Origin: Prostheceraeus crozeri
Lineage: Eukaryota; Platyhelminthes; Polycladida; Euryleptidae
Direction: 5' to 3'
DNA length: 64,000 nucleotides
NCBI GenBank assembly: GCA_907163375.1
Contig: CAJQUW010016956.1
Span: 119,518-183,517, forward strand
A program made the translations under genes and the position numbers. The notes under the pieces are model-generated. The model did no database searches. It worked only from the letters and a program-made list of their open reading frames with translations, and had not been told where the DNA came from. Shown piece by piece: positions 54,964 through 64,000 of this stretch; the stretch's first letter is position 1; the number at the start of each line of letters is the position of its first letter.

Positions 54964-56790
54964 ATGCAATGACCAAAAAACTTAGATGTTAAAATTTAGA
55001 AATTAAAATTGGTCACGGGACCCTCTAATAGCGCTGATTTCACATACTGTGGAAAAAGTGAAATATTGACAAAAATAGATGTCTGCAAACATAAAAAAAA
55101 GAGCCTAATGTTACATGCAGACGTTAGCATTTTTGTTGCAGGATATCTGCAGGATTACAACGTGCATGCGGTAAACATGTAGGTAATATAAATGCAGATG
55201 AACATGTAGGTAGATGTTCTACAGTAACGGTATAAATACATGTACATGTAGGGTCTATATGAAATGATACACCTTTTCCATCTGTCAACTATCTAAATTC
55301 GATGATAAATCAACTCAATTCAGTTATTTTCTTCACACAAGAACAGACGTCATTAATAAAAAATCTCAAATCTAACTGAAGGAATGTCAGTTCAATTATC
55401 AAATTGTGCCATTAACTGATCAATTTCATAAGACCAAATATAAAACATCTCATATCGGATTTATGTAAAACGATTCTTACTCACAAAGAAGTCAAGTTTG
55501 TCAAGTCAAGAGCTATTAACGCAATTCAATAATCAATTGCACTGTAGTTACACTGTAAACTACACTGCAAATTTTAATGTGACAATAGGGTGAAAAGCCA
55601 GCAGCAAAAAATAGTTTTATCAACATATTTTGGCCGATGTTGAAAGGTTCGGTGCTTAAATACATAGCTGCTTACATGAAAAAGATAACATAATGAAAAG
55701 GTAAATTTTCGCTCTTGTTGTCTGTTTTATTTCACATATTTTCAAAGACATTCAAAGACGATTTTCGCAAGAAAGTTTCACCATGTGAATTAGTGTGTAA
55801 AATAAACAGTGATTCAAACGATTAATTGCAGACACTAGGTATTTATCAGCATATAACTCTTATCCCTGTATGTGCAGCAGAACGATGTAAATTATGAGGG
55901 ATTTTTGATTTTGAAATACATAAGGTAATTTGCGTATTCTCCAAGTATTTTGACTGCAAAATTTAATCTACAAATTTAAATAGTTAATTTGGGTAATATT
56001 TTAATTCAATGTCTCAAATGTAAGTGAAGCCGAAAAAGGAAAAATGTAAATCAAAATCACGATTATGGTCTACACAGCAGGATAGCCATAGCTAGTGAAT
56101 TTCCCGAATTAGGGTTTTGCAGATAAGCTACATTGATTATAGTTCATGATCACAAATCATGACTCATCTCCATTTCATTTATAATCATACAAATAGTAAA
56201 ATATTGCAAAATGTAAATTGTATGGTATTGATAGCAGAGTATGGTATAGAGGCATTATGTAGATACAATACATAGAAATTATAGATACTACATAGAAATA
56301 CACAAAACTAAACACACAAGGTTACTAAAGACTTTAGAAAATAATTAAAGATTTGAGGATTTTGCTCTTGAACTGCGAAAGAAGAGTATAAAATCAATTA
56401 ATGTCATAACATGTATCAATTACATCTAGTCAAATGTAAAGTGTGACTTTGTTGTGAGATATTTTACTGTTGAATTGAAAAATATTGCTCTTGGACTGGA
56501 AAAGGAGTATATATAATGATTATACTGAAAATCATTAACACATGCATCTAAAAGATCAAAGTTTTCACCAAGTCCTTTTACATACATGTATAGCATGTGA
56601 ATAGTTTTAGCTCCTTTATTTGCCAATACATTCAAATATCTTTTTCCAAAGTTTTCTAATTTTTGCAAAAGTTCCTATGCTTGATTTTCAAACGAATGGG
56701 ATTTGTTAATTATAATACTTTATTGACATTTAAATGTACTTGAAGACATCGAATAAACAAACGAAAAAATATCAGATAAGCAACGCACTA
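54964..56790. other. No recognisable gene
   Basis: Very AT-rich, with ATGTAGG/ACATGTA-type short repeats near 55190-55260. No frame or element was recognised; the 80-residue minus frame at 56426-56668 has no motif. Confidence 0.4.
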
Positions 56791-56839
56791 CTTAAACTGA
56801 CATGTAAGTAACTGAAGTGATAAGAAAGTTACCTGGGTT

Positions 56840-57590
56840 AACCATCTAACAACAACTCTTAATGGTGGCTGTCTCACAGGCAGCATTATTATTATTTGAC
56901 ATAAGAAGAATTCATCAGAGTCCAAGCTTACAATCATGTAAATGTACACGACGATGAACAAACAAAGTAATTGCACTATTGTACATGGACTTACATAGAT
57001 ATGGCTGACCTACATGATAGGTAAATCAAACTTACCTACAATCATCAGACTGGGAGTCAGACTGATGGTTAACGGTTGATGAGCTCGCCCCTGATCTTCC
57101 TCTCTCGTCGAATCCAACTTCGATTCCCATTTCGATGTAATTTTGGTGTAGAATCTGCATAGGAGTTAAGTTCTTCGACTTGTCCTTATCCACTTCCTTT
57201 AGCTCAGTTATCGTCAATTCATCATAATCGTCATCATTGCTATCGATAATCCGTCATGCTACAGCTTCAGGCGTTGGCTTCCTCATTCTGTACAGAGCAA
57301 GATGCAACTAATCACTCGGAACCATAGAAGTGGATAATAGTACACCTCTAAGGTATTGTTAATTTCTATGCTCGGAACAGTGTCGCTTCTTCTCACAACG
57401 CAGGTGATCCCAAAGACTATGAATGATTTAAAGACTGAAAGCTTCCCTATCTCTGCATGTTTAACTTTTGGAAACACTTTTATGCTATCAAATGGAGATA
57501 TCGGGCAATAATTTAAACATTGAGAGATAGGAGTTACCATAGATAGTAAAGCTACCAAGCATAAGTATGTTATATTGCAGGATTCCAATT
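56840..57590 (-). other. Exon-like open frames, unidentified
   Basis: Three minus-strand stretches have exon character. 57588 to about 57347 ends near EINNTLE before a GTGTAC. About 57245-57035 encodes an acidic SNDDDYDELTITELKEVDKD piece and ends exactly at a consensus donor (TGTAG|GTAAGT). About 56950-56840 has LPVRQPPLRVVVRWLTQ and ends at CCCAG|GTAACT. None matches a family I know, and the first two do not join in phase with the acceptors I can see. They could be exons of an unrecognised host gene or chance. Confidence 0.25.
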
Positions 57591-57599
57591 TTTGCTCGA

Positions 57600-60500
57600 G
57601 TTTACAGTCTTTAGAACTTCACAGTCTTTGGGTGATCCTAAATCAAGCTGTTATCAAGCTCCAATGAAATCAGCTGATTACACTGTGCAGAGGTTGGCAC
57701 TCGGCATTGAATATTTCATCAGCATAAATGAGAAAAAAGACAATAGACAGCTTTGTAAAGTACGCTGCCAAGTCAGGCCATGATTCAGGCGTTGTAGGGA
57801 AGAAAATAGAGATAGAGATGCATATAGCGGTGATGTTCATGGTCGATGGAAAATTAATGCAGAAGTTGTGAACCATCCTACAATTTGATAATGTGGTTTT
57901 TGTATGCATGATTGTACACTGATTGTAGTTCTAAACAAGCTATGAAATGCAAGTGTTCAAATCACATTTGCGAAAAGAGTGTGTCCTGTCGACGTATCTT
58001 TTGTCATATAACATTAATTAAGTATACACATATACCAGCTTGCCAGCTATTCAATATGTAAGTTCACTTATTTAATTCGAGAACTTGACCGAGTTACGCA
58101 ATTTTCTTTGTCAATTAATCAATACTAAAGTTACGCAATTTGACTTTCAGCTATGTAAATGCCAGTTACGCAATTTTACTTGTTAAAAAATTACGACGAA
58201 AAGATAGGCAACTTTTCTCTCTTACTTTTTTGGTACAAGGAGGCTTCGGATCACCTCGAAACCTCGATCAATCGATCCGGGACCCCGATATTGACCAATA
58301 TATATATCGAAATATCAAAATCGACAATTTTCGAGTTACGCAATTTTTACACGTCACCGACGATATATGCAATACAACTAGATTTCCTGTATATGAATAC
58401 TGCTGAAACATGACCACTACACCGACAATTGTCAGTGGTATGGATTTTGATATCATAGGAATCCCCTGTGAATTGTAGGCAGACCTTGCTGACGAATTAT
58501 ATTAAAGAATTCACTTATTCAAAATCTGCATGTCTGAACAACTTCAACGTCTGTGATAATTTGGCGTTGATATTGATTTTGAAATAGTTCGCATAAGACA
58601 TGGCACCTTGCTGCATTCGATATTCGATTTGTCCGATGTAAACGAAAACTGATACATATTTATGAAATGGTGCGACTCTCAGTGTAGAGCGTTTATGAGA
58701 ACATCATTATGATTCTTCATGCGACCATTGACTTCAATATAGCGAGAAAACTAGGGAAAGCTGAGGAGTCGCTTGAGGAAATCGCTTGTCATCGATAAGA
58801 AGAATGGGCGTCATACTACTCGCTGTATTCGGACAGTGATAATGGTGCATCTACGTTCGGGACGTCATGAGGAAGCGTCTCAGATGCATCAAATAACTTA
58901 TTTGAAAGAGACCGCACAATATAGCAAAATCTCACTTGCCGAAGTTTTAAGATTGGTGAAGCATAGCACGTGTTCAAACTCTAAGCTTGACCAACGTCTG
59001 ATCTGCATGCGACACCTGCAAACTGTTTAGAGATGAAAGGATGCTACATCACATTATCTTGCAGTGTAGTAGCAGTGTATAACATTTAAATAAGATTTAC
59101 TGGTGCATTTACGATGGAGGACACTAACGGGGTGAAATGTAAAAAACACAGTTACCTCTGAATGATTCAAAAGCAAGAGAAATATGAGCAAACATGTCTT
59201 CTGAGACGGTACTTCTATCACTTTTCACGTGAAAGAGGAAGCATTGCACAGAAGAATTTACTAAAGGCTACCTTTCATTCGCTATTGTCAAATATAACAA
59301 CATCAGATCACACTTGCAATTCCAAGGAAAATCTGCTGAAAAATGATGCTACAAATTCTACCGAGTTCTGCATTTCAAATTTCTCTGTGTAATATGATAA
59401 ATTACGTAAAATAAACTACATTAACTGCAACAATGATGTTAGGCATATCTATGTTTATAATCTGAGAAATTTGATAAGCATGAGGGTATCTTATGATCTG
59501 CTTATTAGGGTATGTCATTATATTGGAAGTTCGTAAACAATATGGAAGAAAATTCAGAGACACGAGGGTAGGCTGAAGGAACTTCATCGTGACACTTTAC
59601 TGCATATGGAGTTGTATTATGCTTTTGATAATTATTGCATCTTTGCGTTAACTAACGACTAAAGTGACTCAATAATGATCACCGCTTTATTTAATAGGTT
59701 CATACTTGTATCCCTGAAATTGATTTTTGTATTATGAACAACGGATTTTGATTAGGCAGTTGCATCATTGATCAAAATTTAACCATCATTATTGATAAAA
59801 ACTTAATCTACCCCCCCCCCCAAAGTGAGAGGATTTTTTAATAAATTCAAATTAGCTGAATTTTCTCCAGGATGCATTTTTGGTCAAGTCAGGAAAGAAA
59901 ATTAACTATAATGCAGCTGTACATGTATTTGGAAAGTATGAGTACAATCACACGTTTTGTACAATTGTCTAGTCATCAATTTCGCTTGCCTTTTTGACTC
60001 AATTGTAGAGACAAATCTTTGCCGATTTTTCTCATGTAAATCGACATACTTCTTTTCAATCAATCAATACAAAAGAATGGCGCTCTCCATCGCTATTCAA
60101 ATCAACATCATGTTGGCGAAAAAAAGTGTAGGGAAAATATCACACAAGGTCATGATTTTTTCAAATATGCGTTATTTTAACTTTACTTACAAATTCTTGT
60201 CAGATTGGAAAAAATTTGCAAATCGTCTGATTAGTCTCTCTGAATTCTTTATAATTTCAACGACACATTTACTAGGGAAGAAAAGACCACTTCAATTTTT
60301 CAAACTTAAAAGATCAATCGGTTTGACAGAATCATTGTCAACGAGAGCAGATCTACAATTGTAGCTTGACATACGTACAATGACTTCTCTGACAATAAAG
60401 CCACCGATGTAGGTAAGTACAGCATCGCAAAAGCGGCAATCGTTCAAGTCGCAGTTACAAACGCAACTTTTTGATCGAATTTGCTATCTTCAAACTCTGC

Positions 60501-60729
60501 CGCTGAACTTTCTGCGAGGTCAGTGGATGATAGTTTTTGAGTATGGGACAAACTGATGCAAATTTCAAAATCTAGAGTTGACACATTCATATTCATGCTT
60601 GGCGAGAGAATTTTTGAGCTTCCAAATAGTAGCCAACGATATGCAGAGGTAAACTGCACAGCCGAAGGTTTCACAGTCCATCCTTCTCTCGATCGGACTG
60701 CCTATGAAAATGATTCCAAGCTGTGTTGA
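57600..60729. other. No recognisable gene; short motif cluster
   Basis: No gene recognised. GTTACGCAATTT occurs four times in 58093-58348 (at 58093, 58130, 58165 and 58335), in one orientation. A C run lies at 59812-59821. The 135-residue + frame at 59957-60364 has no domain and no splice context and is not called. Confidence 0.35.
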
Positions 60730-63700
60730 TGGTCATTCCACATCAAATCGTCAAATTTCGGAAAAAGTGAGTGGCAAAGGTTCTCAAATTTTCATTGTTT
60801 AGTTCTATATAGATGAAATCCAAAGGATTTCGGAAAAATTCTATCGGGAAGGTCACTTGCGTGACCTTGACTTATTCGAATTTTATTTATTTATAGAGAA
60901 TTTATGAAAAATCATATGCATCTTTGACGGCCTACGTCACTGATCTAGCAGCGACGTTCAGGAAAATTCTTCGTGGACTACTTAATTGATACCCAACCTT
61001 AGATGCTCCAAGTGGAATTCATAGCCTTTTCGCTTCGAGAGAATTTCTGTAAGCTCTGAAAAAAAGTAAAAATTTCAGGAAATGTTTGAAAAAAATCGAA
61101 TTTTCAAACTTTTTTGAAAAATTGTTTTAGTTGTAGTAGTGAAGTGTTTTATTTCATTGAATAGAAATAATGCAGTGAATTTTACATTCTTTTCTTTTAC
61201 AAGCCATCACAAATGAATCCAAATGATTGGATTATGGTGGATTATGGACACTTATGAGGAAAAACTTTCCTTGATGCATGCTTCTTCGAAGTGGGCGTTC
61301 AATGTCTTGAGCAGTTCAGGCGAGATGATTTCTGATCTCAAAGCGCATAGTTCTAATAGTTCTAGGTTTCCAACAGTTAAATGCTAGTTTTCGACCTTTC
61401 GAGTCGAGCTGACGAGTCCTAGTTGGAGGAAGCGCATCGTCAACAGTAGCCAAATAATTTCGCGCTTATTTTCAAGTCTTAGGACTTTCCTACTCATCAG
61501 TTAATAATGATTTTAAAAAGTGATAGCTTCTGTCATGCATTTATTGCGTACTTTTTAACTACGTATTTTTATTGCGTATTTATACGTATTATGTATTTTT
61601 GAATCATTCATGCGCGATAACTTATGTGAGTGGAAATGGTGTAAATGTTTACCAATTATCACAGGAGCTTCTAATTATGATTCCTTTTATCAATAAATAA
61701 TTGCCGCGACTCTGACAGCATCCGCAAACTTCTTGCGCAAGTATCTTGGGGCGAGAGACACTGTCATGATTTGTCTACCGGCTTCACGTGTTGATGAAAG
61801 CAGGAAGTCTATACATATTCCTAGGTGTGCGTCTGTGATTCATTCATCTGCCTGTAGATAATTAAGCAATTCGGTCAGAGGTTACCTCTGTCTCTATAAA
61901 TTCAGAGAATTTAACTGACTTTCAAATGATAAAGCGAAGAGGTCAACCGTGTTTCATCATTTAACTGTTTAGAGATGCAATCAAAACTCGTTAATTAAGA
62001 CCGTGAATGAGTAAAGACCTTTGAGGCCCTAAGTAAGGAGTCTTAATATAGGATGCCTATGATAACACAAATTGAGAGGATGACCAAGCCTGGGATAGAC
62101 AAGATAAGTCAAATAGGCAAGTATAATCCATCCGAGTTCGAATGAACGAGTTTTGACCGAATTGCATAATTATTACCAAATCTCATCGATTTTGTTTATT
62201 AGCCGGAGTTGAGCGCTTTGATTTGCTATGCTGCCGGAATCCACAGCTGTCTCTATTGTTACCTTTAGTCGTCTGCGTAGCCTTGATAGTGATGTCATTT
62301 CTGTTTTCCCCATCGATGTCTTCACTGCACCAGTAAGTTATCGACCAGCTACTCATGATACTGTTGTTCGGTGAACAGATAGCAGGTGCACCCGGTTTGA
62401 AACTGCTTGTTGATAAAGCAAAAGAGATATATCACAGGGATGAAAAGGTATCTTTTGACGAATATCTTATGTTGTACAAAGGTAGATTGCACTTGAAGCA
62501 GTTCATCAAATCAAAGAGAGCCGGTTTTGGAGTAAAATTTTTTTCGTTGAACTCCTCGTTTTTACTCATGATGTTGAGATTCACGAAGGCAAAGGTAAAG
62601 GAGAGCGATGGGCTAGCAATGTACCTAATTCCGACGAGTTGACGATGTCTGAAAAGATAGTTGCTAAAATTCTTGATCGTAATGACTTGTTAGATCATGG
62701 GTATGCTTTCACTGTCGACAATTGGTTTGGAAGTCTTCACTTGGCTAAATTTCTTTTGGGAAGAGGCACAGTTGTCCAGTGTACTTTGAGAAAAAACCGA
62801 GGCGTTCCACATGAACTCTCAAATTTTGTCTTGAATCCTGTTGATTCAGAATTTGCAAGAAATGGCAATGTTCTGATTGTCAAATTCGTCGATAAACGTG
62901 AGGTTTATCTTCTATCAACCCGGCACACGGTCGAGTTTGTTCCAAAAGCAAGGTGAGTCAACCTATCAACAACTGTGAGTTATGACATTCCTTCAATCAT
63001 TCAGTCTTATAACTCGGAAATGGATGGCACAGACAAAGTAGATGCAATTCAGCATTCTGTTTCATGTGCTAGGAAATCATACGTCTGGCACAAAAAAGTC
63101 GCAATTTACCATAGGTATTCAAAGAATTGCTGTCGTAAATGCTTTTGTTTTAGGAAAGCAGTATTTTCCGGAAGTAATGAAAAGCAAGACGTTCGCAGAC
63201 TTTTCGTTATCTGTGATCGAAAAACTAATATATGGGAATGACATTCCGGATGTTCGCACCCATATATCCAACAGAAACAGCAATGGGCATTTTCCAATGA
63301 AGCTGCCGACCACCGGGAAGAATCCCAGACCATCCAAATCCTGCAGACAATGCTGGAAAGTGACTCCAACAGAAACTCGGAGAGTGCGAGAATCCACTTA
63401 TTATTGTTCAGGATGCCCACAGTCCCCCGCGCTTCACATGGATTGCTTTCCAGCGTGACATACGTGACATTTTAGTGATCGCAGTTCGATTTTGAAAAAA
63501 GGATGATAAAATGTAAAAATCTCGTTTTTTCATTATTGCGCCGGATATGAGTGCTGCGCGAATTCATCGAGACGGACTAAAAGGGTTAAAGTAGAATATT
63601 CGAATAAGTCAAGGTCGCGCAAGTGACCTTCCCGATAGAATTTTTCCTAAATCCTTTGGATTTCATCTGTATAGAAATAAACAATGAAAATTTGTGAATT

Positions 63701-63768
63701 TTAAGAAAATTTGAGAACCTTTGTCACTCACTTTTTCCGAAATTTGGCGATTTGATGTGGAGTGACCC
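60730..63768 (+). mobile_element. piggyBac-type transposon with long inverted ends
   Basis: 60730-60895 is the approximate reverse complement of 63603-63768, about 85-90 percent by eye (tip block TCCACATCAAATCG and complement; inner block GGTCACTTGCG/CGCAAGTGACC). The left end follows TTGA (60726-60729) and the right end is followed by TTAG (63769-63772), each one base from TTAA, the strict piggyBac target. The C-terminal two-thirds of a piggyBac transposase lies at 62355-63458. The 60896-62354 stretch should hold the N-terminal part but shows no coding sense. Confidence 0.82.
62355..63458 (+). pseudogene. piggyBac transposase, C-terminal part, broken
   Basis: Three frames in sequence. 62355-62642: KVSFDEYLMLYKGRLHLKQF with the first catalytic Asp, then FIKSKRAGFGVKFFSLNS. 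62639-62956: YAFTVDNWFGSLHLAKFLLG with the second Asp. 62975-63241: NSEMDGTDKVDAIQHSV with the third Asp. 63042-63458: the closing region and a Cys-rich zinc-binding tail (KSCRQCWKVTPTE...YYCSGCPQSPALHMDC). Catalytic Asp positions are all kept but frameshifts near 62600, 62950 and 63100 break the protein. The N-terminal domain is not found. Confidence 0.87.
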
Positions 63769-64000
63769 TTAGAGAATTTGTGTGTTGAAATCGATATGAC
63801 ACTCGTGTCCCCTGATAGCAAGTCACTTGATCAATCACTAAATGTACAGCAATTAGATAAAAATCCGAAAAATCATCTTTTACGACGACTTAATAAAATG
63901 GACCAGTCATGGACCTTCCCTCTAATTCTATCTAAGTTGTTATCAATTGGAGTTTCCTATTTGTGAGAGACGCTTTTTCGTATTGTTCAGAAGATCTGTT
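63769..64000. other. Flank of the piggyBac element
   Basis: A 62-residue + frame at 63778-63966 has no recognised motif. Nothing else is seen before the window ends. Confidence 0.4.

Noticed and set aside
54588-54976. Three Gly/Trp/Val-rich minus frames
   Set aside because: Antisense reading of the C/A tract; all three frames stay open only because G-runs with T lack stops.
59957-60364. 135-residue + frame
   Set aside because: Composition follows the AT-rich DNA and there is no domain, signal or conserved motif.

Overview
This is animal (metazoan) nuclear DNA: AT-rich and intron-bearing, with one recognisable host gene and a dense mix of LINEs, DNA transposons, SINEs and foldback elements. 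The recurring TAGGCCTA-type motif and a LINE carrying a 2A-like peptide would fit a marine invertebrate, perhaps an echinoderm. That is a guess, and I cannot name a species.

The host gene is on the + strand: a RIC3 (resistance to inhibitors of cholinesterase 3) orthologue, the ER chaperone of nicotinic acetylcholine receptors. Four coding exons (11276-11411, 14317-14625, 23621-24124, 29847-29977) join in phase (all three introns are phase 1) into a 359-residue protein. It has two hydrophobic segments, a basic and acidic linker, a coiled coil and an acidic tail. An acceptor-like signal just before the ATG suggests at least one upstream non-coding exon. The introns have grown by insertion: a Tc1 relic in intron 1; a Harbinger, tRNA-derived SINEs and a 2A-bearing LINE in intron 2; a hAT fragment and two LINE fragments in intron 3.

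Left of RIC3 (1-11 kb) lie a dispersed-repeat copy, an old broken Ty3/gypsy-like LTR element (about 2.2-3.3 kb), a short hairpin flanked by 15-bp direct repeats (4.2-4.4 kb), a foldback MITE (6.06-6.71 kb), an RTE-like LINE fragment (8.2-9.4 kb) and a diverged foldback (10.1-10.6 kb).

Right of RIC3, the best preserved element is a roughly 5-kb LINE (about 33.6-38.6 kb) with ORF1, endonuclease and reverse transcriptase. Its ORF1 is split by a 748-bp near-perfect foldback element that made a TTA target duplication, and the whole LINE lies between two 96-98-bp inverted repeats. Next come a hAT 3' fragment, a DD34D mariner with both ends (40.04-41.49 kb), a deleted Harbinger with CTT duplications (42.23-42.82 kb), a reverse-transcriptase-like fragment, two LINEs fused head to tail (45.2-48.06 kb) and a Tc1/IS630-like helix-turn-helix fragment.

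From 49 to 64 kb there are tandem repeats (39-bp and about 260-bp units), a decayed gene of a widespread transposon-associated family (52.4-54.2 kb, minus), a 215-bp almost pure C/A tract, a few unidentified exon-like ORFs on the minus strand (56.8-57.6 kb), and a piggyBac transposon with about 165-bp inverted ends (60.73-63.77 kb). I see no CRISPR array, operon or rRNA gene, and no wholly new system. The more unusual items are the 2A LINE, the nested foldback/LINE/inverted-repeat arrangement and the LINE-LINE fusion ORF.
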